64,000 nt of DNA from Parasponia andersonii (lineage: Eukaryota; Streptophyta; Magnoliopsida; Rosales; Cannabaceae), in assembly GCA_002914805.1 (NCBI GenBank), contig JXTB01000641.1, positions 57,695 to 121,694 of the forward strand. The letters run 5' to 3'. A program made the translations under genes and the position numbers. Position 1 is the first letter of the stretch. Each line of letters starts with the position of its first letter. The notes below the pieces were generated by a model that did not search any database, had not been told where the DNA came from, and saw nothing but the letters and a program-made list of their open reading frames with translations. Shown piece after piece: positions 24,666 through 35,680 of the stretch.

Positions 24666-25086
24666 TTATCCACCTGTACCAGTCGATACAAAAGTGTGCC
24701 AAAATGACGACGTTTTGCCGGATGGGACATTTGTAGGGAAAGACTGGCTCGTAACTTATCATACCTTCGCTATGGGAAGAATGGAGAAAATTTGGGGCAA
24801 GGATTGTTGGGAGTTTCGGCCCGAGAGGTGGCTTAAAGATGGCGTTTTCCATCAAGAAAGTCCCTTTTGGTATCCAATCTTTCATGCCGGTCCGAGAATT
24901 TGTCTCGGGAAAGATATGGCTTATATTCAGATGAAGTCCATAGCAGCCTCGTTGATTGAGAGGTTTGAGATTAACGTACTGAATAAGGACACGTTTCCGG
25001 GGTATATACAATCTTTGACTCTAAGAATGAAAGGTGGTTTGCCTATTAGGGTAAGGCGAAGACGAATTTTTGGTACGCCAAATTGA
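24666..25086 (+). pseudogene. Second copy of the P450 3' end, probably an assembly duplicate
   Basis: Carries the last ~140 codons of the CYP94 gene from the YPPVPVD region to the stop, including the haem loop. One coding change is visible (Asp to Asn, GAC to AAC, at about 24972). It lacks a start, promoter, anchor and I-helix. The downstream flank (25087-25609) resembles that of the full gene but with some 15-20 differences and a 17-base insertion. I read it as the other haplotype of the same gene end; a truncated tandem paralogue is the alternative. Confidence 0.8.
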
Positions 25087-25609
25087 TAGTTAAAGAAAAA
25101 ATGCGATACTTAATTACCCGCAAAATGCAATAAATGTTTTCTTTTCTATGTGTCATGAAGCTTAGCAATTAGTAAAATAACGTCCTCTTGAGGTTGTTCC
25201 AAGCTTACAAATGTATGAGTTGTTGGAAATGTTTCAATGTTGTTTAAAAAAAAATGTCATTCTAATCGTACGATAAAGTCAATCGGCAGGAAAGGCTCTA
25301 ATTTTTCTCTAAATCGTAACCAAATAAAAAGTCACTATTGATACATATTTTCTATTGGGCTGTTTTGGTAATTTCATCTGTGCTTAGTGTAAAAATCTTA
25401 GATGATCTTCCTAATAAAACTAATGACTCCTTTTTCAGAAAGACATAAAAGATTAAATAAGTTCTAAAGAGAATTCATTCCCAAATTACTTTTGCATTCT
25501 AAAAGACTTTAAAAGCGATGCTAGGAGACCTCGTGTATTAATGTTGGAACCAACTAGACACAAGTTGGTAAACTCATGGATAATAATAGATATAACTTAA
25601 AATTATATA

Positions 25610-25967
25610 TAAAAATAAATGACATATTTAAAATAGAATTCGAATTCTATTTTACAAATTTAAAAATTGATAAAATAATTCTATCAATTTTTTATATAAA
25701 AATTAATTTCTGAATTTATAAAATAAAATTTGAATCTTACACAAATATGTTAGAAATTTCTCTAAAATTTATGGCCATCTTTTTTTCTGCTCACGCAAGG
25801 CCAGGAGATTACAAGCTCACTTGAAACTTTAAGATATAAAAAGTATGGTGACGATGACAACCTAATTTGGTGAGGCGTATACTAGGTTATTCTCTCCGTT
25901 TGATTGATTGTCAAATTTGGAGGAGAAAAATTTGAAAGGAAACGTTTCTAATTACCATGTTGTAACA
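25610..25967. other. AT-rich intergenic stretch before element III
   Basis: No gene or repeat is visible. It ends at the target site ccaat of element III; the same sequence resumes at 37139. Confidence 0.6.
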
Positions 25968-25995
25968 CCAATTGTTGTGCGGTCTAAAATCCTAA

Positions 25996-26105
25996 GGTCG
26001 CATAAGGATTATATGCGACCTCTTCCGTGATGGTTATATACGACCTCCTCCGTGATGGTTATATGCGACCTCTTCCACAGGTTTTGTGCGACCTTCTCCG
26101 TGTAG
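25996..26105 (+). promoter_or_regulatory. Four GCGACC-containing repeats and a palindrome in the LTR
   Basis: Units start at 26009, 26034, 26059 and 26082, each 23-25 bases, with core TGCGACCTCTTCCGTGATGG or a variant. Just upstream GGTCGCATA is an inverted copy of TATGCGACC, making a palindrome across 25996-26020. The same array opens the 3' LTR (from 36421). Position far upstream of the TATA box suggests an enhancer or a binding site array. The repeat is seen; the function is inferred. Confidence 0.6.
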
Positions 26106-26370
26106 TTTGCCTTGACAAACAGGAAACCTATAAGGAGAAGGAAACACATAAATGCCATAAAGAAAACCTACAAGAAGAGGTAGACAAGTAAACGCTATGG
26201 AAGAAACCTACAAGGAAAGGGAAACTGAAGACTCCTATTTATGATTAACTAGTTATCCGTTTTGAATAGTTATCCAATTATATTGTATGTTACCCAATTG
26301 TATAGTTACCCGTTTATACAATTAGGATCCTAGAGACATAAGGAACCTAGGGGCATAAGGTTACCTTTAT

Positions 26371-26380
26371 CTATATAAAG
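26371..26380 (+). promoter_or_regulatory. TATA box of element III 5' LTR
   Basis: CTATATAAAG followed by GGGG lies 337 bases before the LTR end; the equivalent in the 3' LTR is 36796-36805. It would start the gag-pol RNA about 30 bases downstream. Confidence 0.75.
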
Positions 26381-26710
26381 GGGGCTCTATGTTCCGAAGA
26401 AGAATAAGTGACAGAGAATAGAAGTCAGAGCAAATTCAAGCTTAGAGTATTCCAAACTTTGGGTAGTCTAAGTCTTTGGTATTCTTCAATAGCTTTCAGC
26501 CTTTTCGATTTCCAAACAAGATTGTAACCTTGAGTGTTCATTATTATTCATAAAATAGTGAGAAAACAGTGGACGTAGGCTCATCTTTTTTGGGGCTGAA
26601 CCACTATAAATCCCTCTCTCCTTATTTGCTTTGATTACTACTTCAATTCACACAAGCCACATCTCTTAATTATTTATAAATTTATTGTTGATAAAACCTC
26701 CATCAACAAT

Positions 26711-26728
26711 TGGCGCTCGAAGGAGGGC
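26711..26728 (+). other. Element III primer-binding site
   Basis: TGGCGCTCGAAGGAGGG begins with the TGG expected opposite a tRNA CCA end, two bases inside the LTR. I cannot assign the tRNA. Confidence 0.7.
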
Positions 26729-26769
26729 TATTCCGGCAGAAAAATTTGTCAAATTCCACCTTTTCAATA

Positions 26770-28656
26770 ATGGCAAACACTAGAAACACTACCAGAGCCG
26801 CCGGGACTAGCCAAAATCAACCTCAGAGTACTACTGTTACACAGGCGACCCCCGCTCCGGATCAGCCTACTATGACAGCAACAGAGAACCTATCCCAGAG
26901 ACAGGATCGTATGGAGGAAGCGCTCGTGAACCTTTAGCAAGTCACTAACTAGATCAATGATACTCTGCGACGACTTGTTGAAGGGCAGATGGTGACCCCA
27001 CTACAACATGAACGTCCTAAAGAACGTCCGGCTCAATTACCTGAGAAGGGGATACAGATTCCCGAGACGAGAAGACGCGACCAGCCAAAAACTCAGCAGG
27101 AGCATCATGAAGAACGCATCTCCAAAGGGAAAGGCAAGGTCGCAGACTTGCCTCCAGAATCTCGTATGGAGAGTTCAAGTACGAACTGAGGTCGTACACA
27201 ACCTTCTCGCAAATCCACTAACAACCAGGATCACTTGAGCAGTGAACAGGGACGATCATCGAGGAGTGTCTTCGAACGAATCAGCAGGGAGTCAAGACAA
27301 GATCCTGCAGACCTAAGACAGTATCTGGAGCGACGACATGGTCATGATTAATCTGTATCGCACCATAGCGACCACAGCCGATCTCGTCGCACCATGCCAC
27401 TAGATTCCTCTCATAGGTCGCAGAAAACTCTACCAGACTAGCCCGCTGCGTAACAGGATAACGAACAAGGATCGCTTATACCACCGGCGAGGAATGATGC
27501 TTTCCCTCTGAACGTCGACGTTCACAATTTAAGGATCGCATTAGATGCACTTGCTAGATGGGACGATGAGCTCGCTGATGGGTATCGCCAGTCGCCTTTC
27601 AGCGAGGAGGTTCGAGCTGCAGCCCTTCCCACCGAATTCAGACTTCCCACCATCAATACTTTTGATAGAAAGACTGATCCACAGGACCATATGGGTCACT
27701 TCAGCGACTTGATGGAACTTCATCGAGTAAGTGATCATGCGCGCTACAGATGTTTCGCTGTAACACTCTCTGGAGCGGCAAAGAAGTGGTTCCGAGGACT
27801 CAAACCCGGTTCGATTTCGTCCTGGCAACAACTACAAACGGCATTCTTAAGACAATTTCAGGCCGCGAAGAATTTCACTGTTCTGCTTGTCAGTTTGTCC
27901 GCAATCCGGCAAGGTCCAGAGGAGACTCTACGGTCTTACCTCAATCGATTCACCACAGAGCTAGCGAAGGTCAACAACCCCCCTGAAGGAGGAGTTCTTA
28001 CTCTTATGATGGCTGGGGTGCGACTAGATACAAAACTCTGGGAGGAATTGCTTGAACGAGAATGTAGGACTCTCGAAGACTTCTACCGAAGAGTCGGTCG
28101 ACATCTAAGGTTAGAATCTTTACGTGAAAATCTTCAAAAGACCAAAAAAGGAGGAAAGACAGATGCAGCAAAGGTTGCGGTCATCACCGACAACAGCGGC
28201 AATAAGAAAGGCAAGAGGAATAATGAACAGGCCAACGAGAATCAGCCCAGGCCTAAAAGGCAGGAGACTTCAAAGGCTCCCATGAGGTTCAACAATCACA
28301 CCAAGTTAAACGCTCCTATAGATCATATCTATGCGGTCACAAACCAAAAGGAGCGATACCGTCAACCGGGACCGATGAAGCGAGATAGGGCAAAACGTGA
28401 CCCCAACAAGTTCTGCCGGTATCACAATGATATTGGGCATGATACTAATGATTGCTTTGCCCTGAAGGATGAAATTGAAAGGCTGATCAGAGGGGGACGA
28501 TTGCGGCAGTATACCAGGCAGAGCGATGAAAGGCGAGGAGAAGACCAACAGCGACCTCCAGAAATTCAGCGTGAGGTGCGAACTATTTTTGGAGGGCCAC
28601 ATGTTGGAGGAGATTCCAAGCGAGCACAGGATAGATACGCACGAGAAGCTCGATAG
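26770..28656 (+). pseudogene. Element III gag, one frame with premature stops
   Basis: Starts MANTRNTTRA. An upstream disordered part (to about 27500) holds six stops at 26935, 26950, 27187, 27349, 27439 and 27451. The capsid-like domain follows (DHMGHFSDLM to RRVGRHLRLE, 27680-28110), then a basic linker and a Tat-type zinc knuckle at 28414-28455 (C-x2-H-x4-H-x4-C). The TAG at 28654-28656 separates it from pol in the same frame. Every stop can be explained by one C-to-T change from CAG, CAA or CGA. Gag forms the virus-like particle that packages element RNA. Confidence 0.92.
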
Positions 28657-30360
28657 CAGCCATTGACCAACGTCATGCACCTTGATCAGCGACCACGCAA
28701 GCTTCAGCGAGTACCGGAAATGGATATTACCTTCACAGAGCAAGATGCAAGGGAAGTCCATTATCCGCATAACGACGCGCTGGTCGTAAAAATTAACTAT
28801 GGAAGCACGCAGTTATGGCGAGTATTGGTCGACAACGGAAGTGCTGTGGATATCCTATACTTCGATGCCTTCAAGAAGATGGGATTAAATGAGAGCAACC
28901 TGAAGCCCGCCACCACTCCACTCTACGGTTTTACTGGAGATAGCCTGATGCCTATGGGCATGATTGAACTGATGGTCAGTGTTGGGACCTTCCCGAGGGT
29001 TTCATCAATAATGACCCAGTTTTTGGTAGTAGATTGCCCATCTACCTTTAACGCTGTCCTGGGAAGACCAACATTAAGGGAACTTCGAGCTGTCACCTCG
29101 ATCTATCATCTAATGATGAAGTTCCCAACCCAACATGGTGTAGGCGAGGTGCGAGGAAACCAGTATGATGCGAGGACTTCCTACAACAACTCGCTGAAAC
29201 TCGCAGCAAAAGATGCAATGTCCCGCATAATGATGGTCCACCTGCTGGATCAAGCGTCAATCGTGGCACCAGATCAAGCGTCAATCGTGGCAGCGGATGA
29301 AGCGTCAATCATGGCAGCGGATCAAGCGTCAATCGTGGTCGCAGATGAAGCGTCAATCGTGGCAGCGGATCAAGCGTCAATCGTGGTCGCAGATGAAGCG
29401 TCAATCGTGGCAGCGGATCAAGCGTCAATCGTGGTCACAGATGAAGCGTCAATCGAAACGACCAGTGAAGACTTCGATCCTCGAGAAATCGACGAAGTCA
29501 AAACCGGACCCGTTGAAAACCTGGAAGATATATCATTCGATCTGTCTTCCAGGACATTGAAGATTGGAGCGGAGGTTCGCGGACCTGTGCGAGCTTCGTT
29601 GATCGCTTTTCTGAGAGCTAATCTGGATGTCTTTGCATGGCGGCATTCGGATATGGTAGGGATTGATTCAAGGATCATATCCCACCACCTCAACATAGAT
29701 CCGTCCAAAAAACCTGTGCGACAAAAGAGAAGGGCCATGAATCCAGAACGTTACGTCGCACTAAAGGAAGAGGTGGAGAAATTGCTCGAGATTGGGTTCA
29801 TAAGAGAATCCTTTTACCCTGACTGGCTTGCAAATCCAGTCTTGGTGAAAAAAGCTAATGGGAAGTGGAGAACCTGCATTGACTTTACCGATCTCAACAA
29901 GGCATGTCCCAAAGACAGCTTCCCTCTTCCAAGAATTGATCAACTTGTAGATTCGACGTCGGGGCATGAACTTTTAAGCTTCATGGATGCATATTCAGGA
30001 TACAACCAAATCCCCATGTACAAGCTGGATGAAGAACACACCTCTTTCATCACTGATCAAGGGTTGTACTGCTATAAAAAGATGCCATTCGGACTCATCA
30101 ATGCGGGAGCAACCTACCAACGTCTTGTCAATATGATGTTTGCAAAGCAAATTGGCAATACAATGGAGGTATATGTTGATGATATGCTGGTCAAGTCGGA
30201 GAAAGCTGAAGATCACATCAAGCACCTTGATGAGATGTTCAAAATCCTTTGAAGACACCAGATGAAGCTAAATCCCCAGAAATGTGCATTCGGAGTGGGA
30301 TCTGGAAAATTTCTGGGTTTTATGGTCAACCAGCGAGGGATCGAAGCAAATCCTTAGAAA
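28657..30360 (+). pseudogene. Element III protease and reverse transcriptase
   Basis: Same frame as gag. The protease active site is D-N-G-S at 28831-28842, the Tat-like variant of DTGA/S. A 24-base repeat array (29248-29463) lies between protease and reverse transcriptase. The polymerase has GFIRES, RTCIDFTDLNKACPKD, SFMDAYSGYNQI and catalytic Y-V-D-D at 30172-30183, all intact. Stops at 30250-30252 (TGA) and 30355-30357 (TAG) cut it off just after the palm, in the thumb and connection. Confidence 0.95.
29248..29463 (+). repeat. Coding minisatellite: nine 24 bp units between protease and RT
   Basis: Nine perfect-length units encode D-(Q/E)-A-S-I-(V/M)-x-x. Q and E units alternate in the later part, giving a 48 bp higher-order unit (GATCAAGC... 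then GATGAAGC...). The reading frame is kept throughout. The repeat would make an acidic, flexible linker of 72 residues in the polyprotein. Confidence 0.95.
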
Positions 30361-31575
30361 ATACAAGCATTGATTGATATGCAGTCTCCTCATAAACCCA
30401 AAGATGTGCAAAGCCTAGCAGGAAGAGTAGCTGCTCTCAGTCGGTTTGTATCTAGATCAACCGATAAATGCCAACCTTTCTTTGAGGTGTTGAAGGGATC
30501 AAAAAGGTTCGAGTGGACAGAGAAGTGCGAGCAAGCGTTCCAAGACTTGAAAAAACACTTGGGTTCCCCTCCACTCTTATCAAAACCAAATCCGGGAGAA
30601 GAACTATACCTATATCTCGTTGTTTCTAAGTATGCGACGAGTGCCGCATTAATTCGCGATGAGTCAAAAATTCAGCGACCTGTGTATTATGTGAGTGAGA
30701 GATTACTTGACGCTGAAACCAGGTCTCCAGAGATGGAAAAATTGGCACTGGCACTCGTTATTGCATCAAGAAAGCTTCGACCTTACTTCCATGCTCATTC
30801 CATTTGGGTTTTCACGAATTTCCCATTGAGACAGGTCTTACAGAAACCTGAAATGTCAGGGCGGCTGCTTAAGTGGGCTGTTGAATTGAGTCAGTTTGAC
30901 ATCAATTTTCAACCTCGCACTGCTATAAAGGGGCAAGCCCTTGCAGATTTTATCGCAGAATTTACATACGACATCGATCTTCCCACGGAAGAACTCGAAA
31001 AACCTGCTTCAGATATGTCAACATTGTGGAAGCTTTATGTGGACGGGTCATCAAATGAAAATGGAGCAGGTGCGGGCATAGTTTTAATCAGTCCTGAAGG
31101 GCATAATATTCATTATGCACTTCGCTTCAAATTCCCAGCTTCGAATAATGAAGCCGAATACGAAGCACTGATAGCTGGCCTAAAGCTCTCACAGGAAATG
31201 AAGGTCGAAGCAATCGAAGTTTATAGTGACTCCCAATTGGTCGTCTGTCAGGTTAAGGGTAATTATCATGCGAGAGGAGAGAGAATGATGGCTTATTTAA
31301 AGAAGGTACAGCAGTTGTTCTTAATGTTCAGCACATATGACATACAGCTTCTTCCTCGTATTAAAAACACCCGGGCAGATGCTCTCGCTAAGCTCGCCTC
31401 AACAAAGGATGCAGAAGTATTGAAAGTAGTTCCCGTTGAATTTCTTATCTCACCGAGCATCGAGGTCAAACCCCAAGTGATGATGCCAGTCGATGAGGAA
31501 CCATCATGGATGGATCCCATAATACGATACATACAAAACGGTGATCTCCCTGAAGATAAAGACGATGCAAGGTGA
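30361..31575 (+). pseudogene. Element III dual RNase H region
   Basis: The first RNase H (gypsy type) is worn: the position of the first catalytic Asp reads L-V-V-S-K, with RPVYYVSERLLDAET and TNFPLRQVL following. A second, archaeal-type RNase H begins LYVDGSSNENGAGAGIV (about 31035) and has the acidic set D (VDGS), E (NNEAEYEAL), D (VYSDSQL) and D (NTRADALAKL). Dual RNase H is a mark of the Tat clade; the first copy usually becomes a connection domain. The frame ends at the TGA 31573-31575. Confidence 0.9.
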
Positions 31576-32742
31576 CTTCGCATGAAAGCGGCTCGCTATA
31601 TCATCCAGGATGAGCAACTTTATCGAAGGAGTTTCAGGTCGCCGTTATTATTGTGCATCACTAATCAAAAAGCACACTACATTATGAGGGAAATCCACGA
31701 AGGAATATGTGGGAATCATTCTGGGGGGCAGGTGCTCGCGAATAAGATTCTTCGACAGGGGTATTTTTGGCCAACAATGAAGAAGGATACATTGGAATTT
31801 GCTAGGAAATGCGACAAATGTCAGCGATTTGCGACTATTCCTAGAAGACCACATGTTCCTTTAACTTCGATGACCAGTCCATGGCCATTTGCTGTGTGGG
31901 GAATTAATATCATCGGGATGCTTCCTTTAGCGCGAGGTGGTTTGAAGTATGCGGTGGTCGCAATCGATTACTTCACAAAATGGACGGAAGCCGAAGCCTT
32001 GAGTACCATTTCCACGAAGAAAATGATAGATTTTGTTTATAAATCTATAATCTGTCGTTATGGTATACCACATACCATAATTTATGATAATGGAAAGCAG
32101 TTCAATTGCGACGAGTTCCGTGATTTCTGCAATAACTTGGGCATCAAAAAGAGCTTCTCCGCTGTTGTTCATCCACAGGCCAATGGGCAGGTCGAAGCCA
32201 TAAACAAAATACTCAAGCAAAATATAAAGACAAAGCTGGAGGAGCATAAAGGAGCTTGGCCAGAGGTACTTCCAGAAGTATTATGGGCTTATCGCACCAC
32301 ACAACGAACTACTACAGGTGAAAGTCCATTCTTCTTGGCTTATGGATATGAAGCGATGATCCCTGTAGAAATTGGTGCAGGCTCCCTGCGGCGATCTGTC
32401 TATGAGCAAAAACAGAATGATGTGTTGCTGAGAGTTGAACTCGATCTTTTAGAAGAGTGACGTGAACAATCTCAGCTCTGAATTGCATCATACCAACGGC
32501 GCACTGCTCGATATTATAATTCCAGAGTAAAGGGTCGACATTTTGAAGTTGGAGATCTTGTCCTTCGACGTGTTCTACCTAATAATAAAGAGCATGGTGC
32601 TGGTGTATTCGGTCCTTCTTGGGAAGGACCTTATGTTATTGAAGATGTCATTCGACCTGGAACATATCATTTAGCTCGCATCGGTGGACAAAAGGTCGAG
32701 CATGCCTGGAATGCTGAACAGTTTCGTCATTATTATCAATGA
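31576..32742 (+). pseudogene. Element III integrase, catalytic Asp lost
   Basis: The zinc end H-x6-H...CDKCQRF is at about 31690-31830. In the DDE core the first acidic residue is Asn: the codon at 31906-31908 is AAT in W-G-I-N-I-I-G, where family members have Asp. The second Asp (YDNGKQF) and third Glu (NGQVEAIN) are present. Stops at 32458-32460 and 32479-32481 cut the C-terminal part, which then reads on through VGDLVLRRV and GPSWEGPYVI to the natural stop at 32740-32742. Confidence 0.93.
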
Positions 32743-33397
32743 TTTTAATGAATATCTTCATATGATCGTCATTCGTTGTTCATCATTCGTTGTTCGCCAT
32801 TCGTTGTTCGTCATTCGTCGACCTTCAATATTACTTCGGCTATTCTTCATTTATAGTTTTATGGCAGTTTTCGCACACCATAAAACTCGGGGGGCAGTGG
32901 GATCAGATCAGAGTTATCTCCTACTTGTTCCCCAAGGGACTAAGCAAACGTCCATTTAGAGGAGACAGGGTTTTAGATCGTCGAAGTATCTAAGTCTGAT
33001 CACTTCATCGACGCATCTGAATCTCCTAAAAAATCCTAGGATTTTATCCTCGCTTCATGCCTCAGCATGTCGTATTATGCAATTTCCCTCCTCGAACAGA
33101 AAAGTAACTAAGCATAATGTTCGTTGTTCGAAGTGATATATTGCTATGATTCATTTTGACATGGAACTTTTGAAATACAGTTAGAGTTTGCATCACTCGT
33201 ATTAATTGTTTTCTTAAGTGACCTAACCCATCCTAACGCTTAAAATTCGTTTTAAGTTAGTCGGATTTAAATCGCTAAAAGCGTACTGATCGATCACTTG
33301 TGGTCGACTACTTGGTTAAAATTACTATCGTCTCTTATCGCTATTTTGCAGGAGCATATAGAAAAATTTTTACAGAAGCATATAAGGAAGGAAAAAT
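32743..33397. other. Spacer between pol and the antisense gene, with 14 bp repeats
   Basis: Non-coding. At 32767-32822 there are about four units of CGTCATTCGTTGTT or near variants, directly after the pol stop. The rest carries no gene. Convergent transcripts (gag-pol from the left, the antisense gene from the right) would overlap in or near this spacer. Confidence 0.7.
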
Positions 33398-33403
33398 TTT
33401 ATT
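33398..33403 (-). terminator. Polyadenylation signal of the antisense gene
   Basis: AATAAA on the minus strand, 67 bases beyond the stop codon at 33470. Confidence 0.55.
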
Positions 33404-33469
33404 AAACAGGTCATTTATACAGAGAGGGGACGAAGCCCACATTGTCTAAAAAAAAAAAAACAAAAAACT

Positions 33470-35476
33470 TCACGAGGAAGGGCCCGCACCGTCGTCACCG
33501 TCGTCACCAGCCTTGTCTGTGTCCTTTTTCCAGCTCTGCACAAGCTCGATCACATCCTCGCCAAGGATGGAGAAGTCGAAGTCCGGATGCTCGCAGAATA
33601 TGTTGAAGATGATGGTCGACGAGGCGATGTCACTAGCCTTATCTTCGAGTTCTTTGACCTCGGTCGCTTTGAACTCTTCGATGGCTTTNTCCTCCCAAGC
33701 CTTCTCCGAGTTCTCGAATGCTTGAGTTATTTCGTCGAGCTTCTCAGCTTTCTCTAAGCTTTCGAGAACTGGATCGTGCATCAAGACAGCAGCAGCCACA
33801 GTCTAAAAAAAAAAAGGTTGAGATAAGTGTTATGAAAATCTCCAAGCCAACAAAAGTGAGAATTAAGAAGCTTACATTGGCCAGCGTCCTCATCGCGGAT
33901 CCGGAAATGACCATGGTGGAACGTCGCTTCATTCGCTCCCAACCTTCTTCAGATGTGAAACGGTCGATGAAGGCTGCGCTCATACCAGCCTTCTCTGGTA
34001 GCTGGTTAAGGAGTGTGAACAGTTCGTCGCCTTTATCCGCCAGGTTTGGTTCCGAGGAGGTAGCAGCCTCGGTAGGAGATACTGAGGTGCTCGCTGGCTG
34101 AGGTGGTTGAGGGGGCGAGCTCGCAGGGACATCCTCGAAGATGACTTTTCTCTTTTTCGAGCAGTCGATCTTCTCCTTCCCTTTTGATGGCGGCGTACTC
34201 TCGGGTGTTTTGGTTTTTGCCATTAACCCGAGAGTTGATGGAGGAGCTCGCAGACCGCTTCCAATAACCATCTCTGTACAACAGAATGTGTTAATAAGCG
34301 AGGAAACAAAATATAAAGGTAGTTAGAATGAGCGTGCAATTACCTTCTTCTTGTGGAGCTGGTTGAGGAGCTGGTGGGGACACGGTCTCTAGAGAAGAGG
34401 GCTCTGAGCGAGGTGGTGCGGTCGGTGCCTTTCTTTTTCTTATTCTGGAGGACGGGGCACCCAAGTCAGACTTCTTCCTGGGCTTCTTCTTCGAGCTCGC
34501 TGGTCTGGAAGAGATTACTGGGGGGTCTGGGAATGCGGCACCTCTTGGAATTAGACCGCAAGCGACCAGGTTCTTCGATGTGCCTAAAACCTTCCAGTTA
34601 AATTCTTCAATTGGAAGCTCATTGATTGCACATACTCTTGTGAGCTGGTCACTGGAGAGTCCTGGTCGATCCCTATTATCTGCGATGACATTGGGAATGC
34701 GATCAGTACAAAGAATAGATAAACAAACAAGACAGTGAGTTAGAAGACTACCTACCGGGGTTTTGGAAGAAGCCATTGGCTGCATAGTCAAAATGAAAAA
34801 ATGGATTTTTCCATTTTCCCATGTTGTTGCGAACCCCGTAGATCGTTTTTATGGCTTGATTCGACCACTTGCTCGCATAGAAGAAGCCGAAGTCTGATGG
34901 ATTTGACTTCACTTGGTAGAACCAAGCGAATTCCTCGGGAGAAGGGGTTTCTAAACCTAACTTATGATACAAAATGTACAAGCCTACCATATACCTATAA
35001 GTGTTAGGGGTCAACTGAAAAGGGACGACCCCATAGTAATCTATTATTGATTTTATGTACGGGTGAAGGGGAAGATGCACACCGCACTTGAGGACCGCCT
35101 CAGAAAATGAAGCGAGCTTACGAGGAGGTGTGTGTGGACGGTTGAACTCCATCGGAAGATGCAAGGGGATGGCAATCTTGTAGCTGCTCGCGATTTTCCT
35201 AAGTTTGTTCGCCGTACAGCTCGTTCGAACATTTGTACATGACCAGTTCCCCTCTACATATTGATAGCCTGAAGAAAATGCCGGAGCATCCCTAATGTGT
35301 CTGGGCCATTGATCCTGGAGAAGATCACCTACTCGAGGACTACTTTGTCTTACCCCAGTTATTTCTATCTCGGGTTCGAACTCGAAATAATCCTCAAGGT
35401 TAATAGTACTAACACTTGAGCCGGATTCCCCAGAAAAGACATTTCCTTCCCTAAATAGTTCCTCACTACTAGACAT
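33470..35476 (-). CDS. Antisense four-exon gene inside element III (595 codons)
   Basis: On the minus strand: exon 1 35476-34756, exon 2 34679-34344, exon 3 34273-33876, exon 4 33802-33470. The introns are 76, 70 and 73 bases, all GT...AG with pyrimidine-rich acceptors. The exons add up to 1788 bases, exactly 596 codons with the stop, and no stop falls inside. Exon 1 encodes a folded domain (PLHPYIKSIIDYYGVVPFQL, TYRYMVGLYILY, EEFAWFYQVK) that resembles the 'putative gypsy type transposon' family (Pfam Transposase_28) found as accessory proteins in Tat elements. Exons 2-3 are Lys/Pro/Ser-rich with likely nuclear signals (SSKKKPRKK, RIRKRKAP, SKKRKV). Exon 4 is acidic and helical. One codon is undetermined (N at 33689). 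Function unknown. Splicing is predicted from sequence only. Confidence 0.85.
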
Positions 35477-35588
35477 CTGAAAAGAAATATGCAGGGATTC
35501 AGATAGAGAATTTCTACTATGCTAATATTCTGGGTATTTATCCTAAGGTTACATTAAACAAACAAGTTTATTCCTAAATGATCTACGG

Positions 35589-35680
35589 GTTCATCAGAAA
35601 GTGTTCGAGCAGTTCGTCAGAAAGTGTTCGAGCAGTTCATCAGAAAGTGTTCGAGCAGTTCATCAGTAAATGAACCGTCA
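35589..35680. repeat. 23 bp tandem repeats in the leader of the antisense gene
   Basis: Three units (35589, 35612, 35635) of GTTCATCAGAAAGTGTTCGA plus GCA, and a degenerate fourth at 35658-35680. They lie in the presumed 5' leader of the antisense transcript, 110-205 bases before its ATG. Confidence 0.8.

Larger units (their letters stand above)
25973..26708 (+). repeat. Element III 5' LTR, 736 bp
   Basis: Starts TGTTGTGCGGTC and ends CTCCATCAACA. It has a cluster of GCGACC repeats near its start, a TATA box at 26371-26380 and a transcribed leader after it. It is the same length as the 3' LTR at 36398-37133. Confidence 0.97.

Noticed and set aside
24666..25086. A tandem, truncated CYP94 paralogue
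   Set aside because: The duplicate starts exactly at a single N and repeats the end of the preceding segment, so an unmerged contig overlap is the simpler explanation.
29248..29463. A CRISPR-like or satellite array
   Set aside because: The units are contiguous without spacers, lie in frame inside pol, and the genome is a plant's.
29297..29560. A separate Lys/Arg/Trp-rich repeat protein in another frame of the minisatellite
   Set aside because: It is the shifted frame of the same 24 bp repeat; the pol frame continues on both sides.
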